Positions 29,389-37,143 of a stretch of 60,748 bases of DNA are shown here, one piece after another. The notes beneath the pieces were generated by a model. It did not search any database, had not been told where the DNA came from, and saw nothing but the letters and a program-made list of their open reading frames with translations. The DNA is from Acidimicrobiaceae bacterium (lineage in GTDB: Bacteria; Actinomycetota; Acidimicrobiia; Acidimicrobiales; RAAP-2). Numbering within the stretch: position 1 is the first letter of the stretch; the number at the start of each line of letters is the position of its first letter. The DNA lies in the NCBI GenBank assembly GCA_003169675.1, contig PNAT01000197.1, positions 1 to 60,748 on the forward strand, in the 5' to 3' direction. The position numbers were made by a program, and so were the translations under genes.

Positions 29389-30519
29389 ATGGACTCTGAG
29401 TCAGCCGGGCCAGGGGTGAGCCCTCCGCTGCCGGGCCGTGGTGAGATGGACGAGGCCATCCATGTCATCAGGGACCAAGCCGACCGTCTCTTCCTGTGGG
29501 ACTACGAGCGGGACCGGGGGCAGCTAGTCACCCTCTACAACAAGGCCATGGGATCGCAGTGGAACAGCGTCACCGACCTGGACTGGGCCACCGATGTCGA
29601 TCCCGAGCGCCTGGTGGCCGAGCAGGACAGCCCGATGCTGGCCGTGGCGCGGGTGGCGGGGACCCTCCCCGGCTCACCACTGGCCACATGGACGGAGAAG
29701 GAGTACTCGGGGCTCGGGATGGAGTTCTTCAAGGCCAACCTGAGCCAGTTCATGCACGGCGAGCAGGGCGCCATGATGACCGCGGCCAAGATCGTCGAGA
29801 CCGTCCCGTGGATCGACGCCAAGTACTACGCCTCCACCCAGACCATGGACGAGGCCCGGCACACCGAGGTGTTCGCCAAGTACCTCAATTTGAAGTTGGG
29901 CGAGGCCTACCCGATGAGCCCGTATCTCAAGGAGCAGATCTGGTCGTTGTTGGAGGACTCGCGCTGGGACATCGCCTATCTGGGGATGCAGATCGTGATC
30001 GAGTCCCTGGCCCTGGCCGCGTTCGGTGACATGTTGCGCCGCACCAACGAGCCGCTGCTCACCAAGTTGCTCCGTTATGTCATGTCCGACGAGGCCCGTC
30101 ACGTGGCCTTCGGTGTCCTGAGCCTCTCGGAGTTCTACGCCGACCTGAGCCAGGCCGAACTGCTGGAGCGCCAGGAATTCATGATCGACGCCACATTGAA
30201 CTCGCGGGCGCGGGCAACGACGCCCGAGGTGTGGGAGCGCATGGGCACCTCGGCCGAAGCGGTACTCCCGTTCATCCAGGAGGCGGCGAGCCTCTCGGGG
30301 ATCAACCCGATGCGAGGCTTCGCCCGGGGGTTCTTCGCCAAGCTCGTGCCTAACGTGCGCAGGTTGGGCCTGCTGGAGGCCAACGGCGGCTACCTGCGGG
30401 AGAAGTGGGGCGAGGCCGGGCTGCTCGAATACGAGTTCGCGGACGACACTGCCTCTGAGTACGAGACCTATGACGCCGTGGCGGCGGACCGGGCGGCGGA
30501 CGGGCAGCCCGGCGTCTGA
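29389..30519 (+). CDS. Ferritin-like diiron protein
   Basis: 376 residues from ATG 29389. A full set of carboxylate/His ligands for a dinuclear iron site in a four-helix bundle is visible: Glu in HGEQG, DEARH (first ExxH), Glu in VIESLA and DEARH again (second ExxH). Such proteins range from R2-like oxidases to N-oxygenases (AurF-like) and hydroxylases. It is just downstream of the SDR gene, so it may hydroxylate or desaturate an intermediate of the same pathway. The exact reaction is unknown. Confidence 0.8.
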   Translation: MDSESAGPGVSPPLPGRGEMDEAIHVIRDQADRLFLWDYERDRGQLVTLYNKAMGSQWNSVTDLDWATDVDPERLVAEQDSPMLAVARVAGTLPGSPLATWTEKEYSGLGMEFFKANLSQFMHGEQGAMMTAAKIVETVPWIDAKYYASTQTMDEARHTEVFAKYLNLKLGEAYPMSPYLKEQIWSLLEDSRWDIAYLGMQIVIESLALAAFGDMLRRTNEPLLTKLLRYVMSDEARHVAFGVLSLSEFYADLSQAELLERQEFMIDATLNSRARATTPEVWERMGTSAEAVLPFIQEAASLSGINPMRGFARGFFAKLVPNVRRLGLLEANGGYLREKWGEAGLLEYEFADDTASEYETYDAVAADRAADGQPGV

Positions 30520-30520
30520 G

Positions 30521-30875
30521 GTGCCGACGCCCGAAGCCGATGAGAAGCCGTTCGGGGGACACACGGCCCCCTCGTTCAGAGTTCGGGACAAGCTCTTCGT
30601 GATGACGAGCAAGGACGGGACGTCCATGACCATGAAGGCTCCCCCCGGCGTCCAGGCCATGCTGGTCGTTTCCGACGAGGCTTGCTTCTTCGTGCCCAAG
30701 TACGTGGGTCCCAAGGGGGGGGTGGGTGGGTGTGCGCCTGGACCTGGCCGCGCCACCGGACTGGGACGAGATGGCCGAACTGATCGCCGAGAGCTCCTGC
30801 CTGACGGCGCCCAAACGCCTGGTGGCCGACTGGGAGGCCGACTGGGAGGCCGACTGGGAGGCCGGGCGAGGATAG
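30521..30875 (+). pseudogene. MmcQ/YjbR-like protein, frameshifted at a G8 run
   Basis: GTG 30521 begins a frame giving EKPFGGHTAPSFRVRDKLFVM, the start of an MmcQ/YjbR (DUF419) protein. At the run of eight G (30715-30722) the frame is lost. One base fewer restores GWVGVRLDLA, then DWDEMAELIAES and APKRLVADWE, ending at TAG 30873. The repaired product has about 117 residues. A 12-base repeat (three copies, 30828-30863) ends the gene as repeated ADWE. Either a sequencing error, a true mutation or a slippage switch; the reads would tell. Its stop lies one base from the carotenoid oxygenase stop. Confidence 0.75.
30828..30863. repeat. 12-base tandem repeat, 3 copies
   Basis: Three perfect copies of GACTGGGAGGCC at the 3' end of the MmcQ-like gene, read as repeated Asp-Trp-Glu-Ala. 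Confidence 0.9.
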
Positions 30876-30876
30876 C

Positions 30877-32247
30877 TCAGGCCGGGTCGGGCACCCAGTT
30901 CCCGTGGAAGCCGGCCGGGACCCGTTGGGGCAGCTCGATGACGGCCTGAGCCTCGCCGCCCAGGTCCCCGGCGTTGAGGATGTGCAGCGCCGACGCGTCG
31001 GTGTCACCCGAATAGACGAGCGTCATCAGCCAGCCCTCATCCTCCCCGGCGACGGTAGCGGTCGCGCTGGATACGAAGACGCCCTCGCCGATGGTCGTGC
31101 CCCGGCCGAACGAGCGCACCTCGCTGGTGCCGGCCACCAGGTCATGGCGGACCAGTCCCGATTCGGTGCCCAAGATGTCGTCGTGCTCGGCGACGGCCAC
31201 GCTGTAGCCGAACCGGTGCTCCAGCCCCAGCCGCCGCTCGTCGATGCGGGGGAACTCCTGCCCGCGGTCGTCCAGCCGCTCCTCCTTGACCGCCGCCCCG
31301 TGCCCGTCGATGTGCCAGCGCTCCAATGTCGGGGCCCCTTCGGAGGGGCCCAGCAGGTGGGTGCGGAACATGGAGGGGTGGCGGACCACATCGAGCACGA
31401 TCCCGCCGCCGCCGCCGAGCTCGTCGTAGGCGTTCATCGGGTGGAAGACATAACAGGGGTCGACCTCGTGCCAGATGACCTCGGTGGAGTCGCCGTCCCG
31501 GGGCAGCAGGCCCACCCGGGCCTGGTAGTCGTCGAACCACCGGTAGGGGAAGCTGGCGCCGCCCGCCGCCATTTCCAGGTCGAAAAGCACGGGGAGGTCG
31601 AACAGGACGATCCACGTCTGGGTGATGGCGGTGTCGTGCAGGCTGACCGGACCACCCATGGTCACCCGGCGGGCCGAGCGTATCCGGGCTTCGGTGTCCA
31701 TCACGGTGACCTCGACGTCGTTGCCCCAGCCGAAGAAGTACGACACTGCGTAGAGCTCTCCCGTCAACGGGTCCCGCTTGGGGTGCGCCGTGTAGCCGCC
31801 CGGGAGGGTGCCGCCGAAGTCGCACGGCCCCACGGTCTCCAGCTCGTCGGTCAGCTCGTAAGGAAGCGAACCCGCCTCCACGATGGCGAACGTACGGCCG
31901 GAATGCCCGATCACATTGGTGTTGGGCGCGAAGTCCATGCCGGCGTGGGACCGTGTTGCTCGGGGGGCCTCTCCGAGCGTCTTCGCCACCGCCGCCGAGC
32001 GCACCCAGCGGTTGCGGTACCACTCGGCCCGCCCGTCCCGCAGCCTGATGCCGTGCACCATGCCATCGCCGGTGAACCAGTGGTAGGTGGACGGTTCGGG
32101 TGCCGCGGCCGGATTGGGGCCATTGCGCAGGAAGCGGCCGCTGAGCTCGGCCGGGATCTCCCCGGTGACCTTCAGCTCGGTCGCCGTGACCTCTTCGAGC
32201 ACGGGGGCGAAGTTGCCCTCCAGGTAGGGGTTGGTGACAACGGTCAT
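30877..32247 (-). CDS. Carotenoid cleavage oxygenase family protein
   Basis: 456 residues from ATG 32247, chosen over the ATG at 32262 because AAGGAG lies 7 bases before it. The seven-bladed propeller family uses four His for non-haem iron; candidates are in TAHPKRD, SLHDTAI, FHPMNAY and GFHGNWV. The N-terminal RFLRNGPNP is a hallmark. These enzymes cleave C=C bonds of carotenoids, apocarotenoids, stilbenes or lignin-derived alkenes with O2. Divergent from a TetR gene whose probable operator covers its promoter. Confidence 0.92.
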   Translation of the reverse strand: MTVVTNPYLEGNFAPVLEEVTATELKVTGEIPAELSGRFLRNGPNPAAAPEPSTYHWFTGDGMVHGIRLRDGRAEWYRNRWVRSAAVAKTLGEAPRATRSHAGMDFAPNTNVIGHSGRTFAIVEAGSLPYELTDELETVGPCDFGGTLPGGYTAHPKRDPLTGELYAVSYFFGWGNDVEVTVMDTEARIRSARRVTMGGPVSLHDTAITQTWIVLFDLPVLFDLEMAAGGASFPYRWFDDYQARVGLLPRDGDSTEVIWHEVDPCYVFHPMNAYDELGGGGGIVLDVVRHPSMFRTHLLGPSEGAPTLERWHIDGHGAAVKEERLDDRGQEFPRIDERRLGLEHRFGYSVAVAEHDDILGTESGLVRHDLVAGTSEVRSFGRGTTIGEGVFVSSATATVAGEDEGWLMTLVYSGDTDASALHILNAGDLGGEAQAVIELPQRVPAGFHGNWVPDPA

Positions 32248-32294
32248 GAAAGGCTCCTTCATGTGCTTCGGGTCCGCCGGGTGCGTCTTTCCAA

Positions 32295-32326
32295 TGACAA
32301 GATAGACCGCCGGCTTGATCTTGTCA
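32295..32326. promoter_or_regulatory. Inverted repeat, probable TetR operator
   Basis: Perfect 9-base arms, TGACAAGAT (32295-32303) and ATCTTGTCA (32318-32326), separated by 14 bases. The arms overlap both the -35 and the -10 of the carotenoid oxygenase promoter and lie 29 bases before the TetR start, so one bound repressor could shut both genes. Confidence 0.7.
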
Positions 32327-32327
32327 A
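32299..32327 (-). promoter_or_regulatory. Promoter of the carotenoid oxygenase gene
   Basis: On the minus strand TTGACA (32327-32322) and TATCTT (32304-32299) are separated by 17 bases, near-consensus for sigma-70. Transcription would begin near 32292, about 45 bases before the ATG at 32247. Confidence 0.7.
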
Positions 32328-32354
32328 CGACAACATTGTGGGTACCATGGTGGC

Positions 32355-32993
32355 ATGGCCACGCCCCCCTCCGGCCGGAGCACCGCCCGTTACCACCACG
32401 GCGACCTCCGGCGTGCCCTCATGGATGCGGCCGTTGCCACAGTCGCCGCCGACGGGCCGGCGGCGGTCAGCCTGCGCGGCTTGGCCGCACGAGCCGGGGT
32501 TTCCCATGCCGCACCGGTGCACCACTTCGGGGACAAGGCCGGGCTCTTCACCGCCGTGGCCGTCGAGGGGTTCGACCTCCTGGCCGACGAACTGGGCGAA
32601 ACGTGGGAGGGGACCGGGGACTTCCTTGAGGTGGGGGTGCGCTACGTCCACTTCGCCCTGTCGCACCCCGGCCACTTCGCCGTGATGTTCCACCCCGACC
32701 TCCAGCGCGGCGGGGACCCCGAGCTGCAGCGCTCCAAGGAACGGGCCTTTGCCACACTGCGCGGCCCTATCGTCGCCAGCGGGAAAGCCAAGGACCGGCG
32801 CAGCCTGCAGGCGGTGTCTCTGGCCAGCTGGTCCATCGTCCACGGGCTGGCCACGCTCATCCTGAGCGGAAACCTGCCTGAGCTGAGCCTGGCCGACGCC
32901 GATGTCCTGGCCAGGCGGGTGCTCGCCAGTCGTGGGGACCCCTTGTCACCCCCATCGGCCACCCAGGGGGATTTCCGCGGCGCCAGGCGCTAA
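32355..32993 (+). CDS. TetR/AcrR-family transcriptional regulator
   Basis: 212 residues. The N-terminal TetR helix-turn-helix ([32 protein letters not shown], then the [10 protein letters not shown] recognition end) is followed by a C-terminal ligand domain (TetR_C_13-like [13 protein letters not shown]). It diverges from the carotenoid oxygenase with 107 bases between starts and the inverted repeat in the gap. Probable repressor of that oxygenase and of itself, relieved by an unknown, likely hydrophobic ligand. Confidence 0.9.
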   Translation: MATPPSGRSTARYHHGDLRRALMDAAVATVAADGPAAVSLRGLAARAGVSHAAPVHHFGDKAGLFTAVAVEGFDLLADELGETWEGTGDFLEVGVRYVHFALSHPGHFAVMFHPDLQRGGDPELQRSKERAFATLRGPIVASGKAKDRRSLQAVSLASWSIVHGLATLILSGNLPELSLADADVLARRVLASRGDPLSPPSATQGDFRGARR

Positions 32994-33060
32994 GGTTATG
33001 GGCGAGGGCACCACCATTACAGACTTGGAAATCCCTCTGGCTCGCAAGAGTCACCGGCCA

Positions 33061-33080
33061 TGACCCCCGCAAACGGGTCA
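33061..33080 (+). promoter_or_regulatory. Inverted repeat in the cold-shock gene leader
   Basis: TGACCC and GGGTCA (6-base arms, 8-base loop) lie about 30 bases upstream of the csp start and just before its AGGAGAGGAG ribosome site. It could be a leader hairpin of the type that tunes csp translation, or a protein-binding site. Confidence 0.35.
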
Positions 33081-33109
33081 AATCTGGCCAGGAGAGGAGT
33101 GGATTTTCA

Positions 33110-33313
33110 ATGGCAACTGGTTCCGTGAAGTGGTTTAACGGTGAGAAGGGCTTCGGCTTCATCACTCAGGACGGTGGCGGCCCCGACGTATTCGTGCACT
33201 TCAGCGCGATCTCCGGGACGGGCTACCGCAACCTGGAAGAAGGACAGAAGGTCGAGTTCGAGACCAACCAGGGCCCCAAGGGGCTGCAGGCTGCGAACGT
33301 TCGCGCCATCTAG
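33110..33313 (+). CDS. Cold-shock protein (CspA family)
   Basis: A 67-residue single cold-shock domain with [15 protein letters not shown] (RNP1) and VFVHFSAI (RNP2). A cytosolic RNA chaperone that melts secondary structure. Strong ribosome site AGGAGAGGAG. A stand-alone gene followed by a hairpin. Confidence 0.97.
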   Translation: MATGSVKWFNGEKGFGFITQDGGGPDVFVHFSAISGTGYRNLEEGQKVEFETNQGPKGLQAANVRAI

Positions 33314-33345
33314 ACCGGACGGGCCCGACCTCGGTCGGTACCTCA

Positions 33346-33391
33346 CCAGACCGCAGGGCCTCGACTCCTCGTGAGACGGGGCCCTGTCTGG
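33346..33391 (+). terminator. Hairpin after the cold-shock gene
   Basis: CCAGA(ccg)CAGGGCC at 33346-33360 pairs with GGCCCTGTCTGG at 33380-33391: 12 base pairs with a 3-base bulge and a 19-base loop. There is no long T-tract, as often in high-GC actinobacteria. It may serve both csp and the convergent CysQ-like gene. Confidence 0.5.
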
Positions 33392-33407
33392 TTGACGGGC
33401 GGGAGCC

Positions 33408-34166
33408 TTACCAGTAGGGACGGTGCCGCGCCGTCGTCACGCCCAGCACCGTCTCGGCGTACTCGGCGCGGCAGACCATGAGGTCGGGGAGCCAGGCATC
33501 AGGCGCTCCATAGCGCAGGGGTTCCCCGTTAAGCCGGCTGGCGTGCAGCCCGCTGGCCAGCGCCACCGCTACCGGGGCCGCCGAGTCCCACTCGTACTGC
33601 CCACCGGCGTGCACGTAGACCTCGGCGGCGCCCAGGATGACGGCCGCGATCTTGGCCCCGGCCGAACCCATGGGGATCATCACGCCGCTCAGGGCCTCAG
33701 TCACGTCGTATGCGACCTCGGGTGGCCTGCTTCTCGAGACCACGACCCGAGGCGGGGCCCCCTCGTCGGGGGGCTGGAGCACCGGGGGCACCGCGGTCGA
33801 GAGCACGAGACCCAGCGACGGGAGGGCCACCGCCCCCACCACGGCCTCGCCGGCCAGTACCAGCGCCACATGGACGGCCCAGTCCGACCGCTCGGACTGG
33901 CGGAACTCCCGGGTCCCGTCGAGCGGGTCGATGACCCAGAGGCGCCCGTCGCCCGAGACGTGCTCGAGCCCTTCCTCGGAGCGCACATCATCGTCGGGGT
34001 AGAGGCGATGCAACTCGTCGACGAGAAGGGTGTGAGCCAACCGGTCCCCGGCTGCCCCCACGTCCCTTTGGGCCGGCGGACTCTCCCGCAGCTCCAGCAG
34101 GGCCCTTCCGGCCATTCCGGCCAGTGCCGCCGCGTCACGGTGTTCGGCGGAGAGCTCGGTGGGCAC
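33408..34166 (-). CDS. Inositol-phosphatase-family protein, CysQ-like
   Basis: 252 residues from GTG 34166. The Mg-binding motifs are SEEGLE and IDPLDGTREF, with a second Asp in YEWDSAAPVAVA, which fits the lithium-sensitive phosphatase fold. The size and the LDGTREF form suggest 3'(2'),5'-bisphosphate nucleotidase (CysQ), which removes PAP left by sulfotransferases. Inositol or other sugar phosphates are alternatives. A sulfotransferase gene lies 12 kb away. Confidence 0.85.
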   Translation of the reverse strand: MPTELSAEHRDAAALAGMAGRALLELRESPPAQRDVGAAGDRLAHTLLVDELHRLYPDDDVRSEEGLEHVSGDGRLWVIDPLDGTREFRQSERSDWAVHVALVLAGEAVVGAVALPSLGLVLSTAVPPVLQPPDEGAPPRVVVSRSRPPEVAYDVTEALSGVMIPMGSAGAKIAAVILGAAEVYVHAGGQYEWDSAAPVAVALASGLHASRLNGEPLRYGAPDAWLPDLMVCRAEYAETVLGVTTARHRPYW

Positions 34167-34175
34167 CGCCCCTGT

Positions 34176-34835
34176 CTAGACCAAGCGACGGTCGGTGGCC
34201 CATCTGGCCAGCTCGTGACGGGTGGAGAGTTGCAGCTTTCTCAGCACCGACGAGACGTGCGACTCGACCGTCTTGGTGGAGATGGTCAGGTCCCGGCCGA
34301 CTTCCTTGTAGGTGTACCCGCGGGCGATGAGCCGGAGGACCTCGCGCTCGCGCGGGGAGAGCTGGTCCAGCTCGGGATCGAGGCCGGTGACGGGTGTAGG
34401 GCCCTGGGAGAAGGAATCGAGGACGAAGCCGGCCAGGCGGGGCGAGAACACCGCATCTCCCGCCCCCACTCGATACACCGCTTGGAGCAACTCGTCTCCC
34501 GAGATCGTCTTGGTGATGTAGCCCCGGGCTCCAGCCCTTATGACGGCAATGACGTCCTCGGGGGCGTCGGACACCGAGAGGGCCAGGAACCGCACGTCGG
34601 GATGGAGGGGCAGGACACCCTGGAGCACGGCCAGGCCACCGCCTCCGGGCAGATGGACGTCGAGCAGGACGACCTCGGGCTGGCGCTCATTGATGAGCTC
34701 AACCGCCGCCGCCGCCTCATCCGCCTCCCCGATGACCTCGACGGCATCCCCCAACTCCGCCTTGACCCCGGCCCGGAAGACGGCATGGTCCTCCACCAGG
34801 AAGATTCGGGGGCGCCGGACGCCCGGCTGGCTCAC
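34176..34835 (-). CDS. NarL/LuxR-family response regulator
   Basis: 219 residues from GTG 34835, overlapping the kinase stop by 4 bases. Receiver domain with acidic ED pocket, phospho-acceptor Asp in LLDVHLPGG, and Lys in ITKT; then a LuxR helix-turn-helix (LSPREREVLRLIARGYTYKEVG, KTVESHVSSVLRKL). Acts downstream of the PspC-domain kinase. The palindrome at 36247-36262 is a candidate binding site. Confidence 0.93.
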   Translation of the reverse strand: MSQPGVRRPRIFLVEDHAVFRAGVKAELGDAVEVIGEADEAAAAVELINERQPEVVLLDVHLPGGGGLAVLQGVLPLHPDVRFLALSVSDAPEDVIAVIRAGARGYITKTISGDELLQAVYRVGAGDAVFSPRLAGFVLDSFSQGPTPVTGLDPELDQLSPREREVLRLIARGYTYKEVGRDLTISTKTVESHVSSVLRKLQLSTRHELARWATDRRLV

Positions 34836-36205
34836 CGGACCAGCTCGCCCCGGGGCATGGAGAACTCCACCTCGGCCCCATGGCCCGGCGCCGAGCGGAT
34901 GGCCACCGTGCCCCCGAACCGGGCCACCCGGGCTTTGATGGACTGGGCGATGCCCTGGCGGTCGTCGGGAACGAGGTCGGGGTCGAATCCCTGGCCCCGG
35001 TCACGCACGAAGAGCATGACGTTCTCAGATTCCACCTCAGCGTAGAGCGATGCCTGAGGGGCGCCGGACCATTTGGCGGCGTTGACGGTGGCTTCGCGGG
35101 CCGCATCGAGGAGGGCGCGCAGGGGGGCGGTGAGCTCGCAGTCCCCCACCATCACCACCTGGACCGTGATGCCGTGGTCCGCCTCGACCTGGCGCTGCAG
35201 CAGCCCTACCCCTTCGGCCAGCATGGCCACGTCCCCACCCAGGGACCCGGGAGGCTGGCCTTCGAAGAGCCAGGCGCGCAGCTCCCGCTCCTGGGCCCGG
35301 GCCAGCCGCACAACATGCTGGGGATCGTCGGCCGAGCGCTGGATCAGGGCCAGGGTCTGGAGCACCGAGTCATGGACATGGGCCGCCATCTGCGCCCTCT
35401 CCTCGGCCCGCGCCCGGGCCTGGCGCTCAGACATGAGGTCGCGCACCAGGCTGAGCCACCAGGGCCCGAAGATGAGCACCAGGGCGGCCAGCACCAGAAC
35501 CGCACCGCCGACCGGCCGCAGCGCCGTCGCCGTGGTGTGCCCGTTGAGGAGGAAATAGACCCCGCCGAGGCCGACCGCCACACCGACCGCCACGCGAACG
35601 GCGAGCACCCAACGGGCCTGGCCTCGGGTACCGGCCCCGAGGAGGGGGACGAGGTCGTCCCTCATCCATACCTTCTCCGCTTCAGCGGCGTTGCGCCAGA
35701 TGAGGACGCCCACCCCGACGGCCACGAAGGTCGGCCACCCGATGAAGCCCACGAACCCCACATGCAGCGCGCTGACCACTACCTGCAGGACGACCATGGC
35801 CGGGATCATGGCCACGACCAGGCGGATGCCCCGGCGATCGCTGAGGGCCCGGGAGAAGATGTTCGAGGCTTCGCCTTGGGCGGGCACGATGAGCCAGGCC
35901 AGCGCGTAGACCAGCATCATCACGCCGCTGGACACCGTCAGCAGCACGAAGCCGATGCGCACCAGCATGACGTCGATCCCGGTGGCTTCGGAGATGCCGC
36001 CGCAAACCCCGCCCAGCACCCGGGCCTCCGTGCTCCGCCGCATGTGGCGCAGGCGTACGTGCCGGTGCCGGTGTGCGTGGTCCCGGCCGACCGGGGTGGA
36101 ACAACCCGGGTTCCAGTGGGGATCAGGGTCAATCCAGGGGCGTGACCAATGGCGCCACGTTGGACCGTGGGGACCATGCTGGCGCTGGGCAGGATCGGGT
36201 GGCAT
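34832..36205 (-). CDS. PspC-domain sensor histidine kinase
   Basis: 457 residues from ATG 36205 (ATG 36043 is an alternative that still keeps the sensor). A PspC domain (RRSTEARVLGGVCGGISEATGID) with membrane helices comes first, more helices follow, and then a HisKA_3 kinase: phospho-His in HVHDSVLQTL, N-box ATVNAAKWSG and G-box RDRGQGFD. The layout resembles the LiaS/VraS class of envelope-stress kinases but with PspC as the sensor. Divergent from a second PspC gene. Confidence 0.9.
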   Translation of the reverse strand: MPPDPAQRQHGPHGPTWRHWSRPWIDPDPHWNPGCSTPVGRDHAHRHRHVRLRHMRRSTEARVLGGVCGGISEATGIDVMLVRIGFVLLTVSSGVMMLVYALAWLIVPAQGEASNIFSRALSDRRGIRLVVAMIPAMVVLQVVVSALHVGFVGFIGWPTFVAVGVGVLIWRNAAEAEKVWMRDDLVPLLGAGTRGQARWVLAVRVAVGVAVGLGGVYFLLNGHTTATALRPVGGAVLVLAALVLIFGPWWLSLVRDLMSERQARARAEERAQMAAHVHDSVLQTLALIQRSADDPQHVVRLARAQERELRAWLFEGQPPGSLGGDVAMLAEGVGLLQRQVEADHGITVQVVMVGDCELTAPLRALLDAAREATVNAAKWSGAPQASLYAEVESENVMLFVRDRGQGFDPDLVPDDRQGIAQSIKARVARFGGTVAIRSAPGHGAEVEFSMPRGELVR

Positions 36206-36246
36206 TTCGATACCACGATGATCGCGCGCCCGGTGGCCGATGCCTA

Positions 36247-36262
36247 TCAGGGATACCCCTGA
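36247..36262. promoter_or_regulatory. Palindrome between the kinase and the PspC operon
   Basis: TCAGGG, 4 bases, CCCTGA: perfect 6-base arms midway in the 135-base divergent gap. A further TCAGGG half-site lies at 36279-36284. NarL-type regulators bind such short inverted repeats, so autoregulation by the adjacent response regulator is plausible. Confidence 0.5.
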
Positions 36263-36340
36263 GTGGCCGGGGCCAGGATCAGGGACGGTCCAGGGGGATG
36301 CCGGATTCACTCCGGCCACCGTGTCCGTCACGCTCTGTGC

Positions 36341-36631
36341 ATGGACACTGCACCGCAAGACACCAGCACCCGAGACGACGCTGCCGTACCCGGGACCGGG
36401 ATGCACCTGCACCGGAGAGGCGACCAGCGCATGCTGGCCGGCGTGGCGGCAGGCCTGGCTGATTACTTCGACGTCGATCCCACCCTGGTGCGGATCGGCT
36501 TCGTCGCCCTGGCCTTCATGGGCGGGTTGGCGGTACCGCTGTACCTGGCCGGATGGCTCCTCATTCCCGACGAGGGGTCCGATCTCTCCGTGGCCGAGGA
36601 ATTGCTCGCCCGTGAGCGGGACCACACGTAA
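36341..36631 (+). CDS. Small PspC-domain membrane protein
   Basis: 96 residues from ATG 36341. LHRRGDQRMLAGVAAGLADYFDVDPTLVRIGF is the PspC signature, followed by one or two membrane helices and an acidic tail. PspC proteins sense or relay inner-membrane stress. The kinase across the gap carries the same domain, so the two may interact or compete for one signal. Confidence 0.88.
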   Translation: MDTAPQDTSTRDDAAVPGTGMHLHRRGDQRMLAGVAAGLADYFDVDPTLVRIGFVALAFMGGLAVPLYLAGWLLIPDEGSDLSVAEELLARERDHT

Positions 36632-36639
36632 TCACCGGT

Positions 36640-36662
36640 ATCCCGATCCCGATCCCGATCCC
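36640..36662. repeat. Hexanucleotide repeat before the DUF1707 gene
   Basis: Nearly four copies of ATCCCG end 21 bases before the DUF1707 start, just ahead of its GAGAGGAAAG ribosome site. Length change here could alter translation of that gene. Confidence 0.8.
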
Positions 36663-36683
36663 TGCGAACCGAGAGGAAAGACC

Positions 36684-37139
36684 ATGCGCTATCGATGGGA
36701 CCCCGCTTACCCGATGGGCCGCCGACCCGATCCGGTCCCCGACACCATCATGCGGGCCTCGGACGCCGAGCGGAACGCCGTGGCGGACAAGCTCTCACGG
36801 CACTTCGGCGATGGTCGCCTGGACCAGGCCGAATTCAAGGAACGGCTCGACACTGCCATGTCGGCCACCACCCGGGCCGAGCTCGGCGGGCTCTTCCATG
36901 ACCTTCCCCGCCTGAGCGAGGAGCCGCCACCGCCCCCGCCGCGCCACCGGCGCGTGCTGCCTTTCGTGTTCATGGTGGCCTTCGTCGCCCTGTTCGCCGG
37001 CTCGACCCTCACCATCACGTCCCTCTGGCCCGCCTTCCATGTGCCGTGGCTGCTCATTGCCATTGTCGCCTTCTTCTTCTGGCGCCGGACGGGACGGCGC
37101 CACCACCACAACCACCAACACCAGTCACTGGAGCACTGA
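36684..37139 (+). CDS. DUF1707-domain membrane protein
   Basis: 151 residues from ATG 36684. The DUF1707/SHOCT-like segment MRASDAERNAVADKLSRHFGDGRLDQAEFKERLDTAMSA-type pattern lies at about residues 23-60 and is followed by a Pro-rich stretch, two membrane helices and a His-rich tail. DUF1707 proteins are widespread in actinobacteria near PspC and two-component genes. Likely membrane-stress related; no reaction known. Confidence 0.85.
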   Translation: MRYRWDPAYPMGRRPDPVPDTIMRASDAERNAVADKLSRHFGDGRLDQAEFKERLDTAMSATTRAELGGLFHDLPRLSEEPPPPPPRHRRVLPFVFMVAFVALFAGSTLTITSLWPAFHVPWLLIAIVAFFFWRRTGRRHHHNHQHQSLEH

Positions 37140-37143
37140 CCTC

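Noticed and set aside
30715-30722. Programmed frameshift in the MmcQ-like gene
   Set aside because: A plain homopolymer error or mutation is simpler; no known programmed site is used in this family.
30904-32685. 593-codon plus-strand frame across the carotenoid oxygenase and TetR start
   Set aside because: It is opposite the oxygenase and lacks any recognisable domain.
33423-35045. 540-codon plus-strand frame
   Set aside because: Shadow of the CysQ-like, response regulator and kinase genes.
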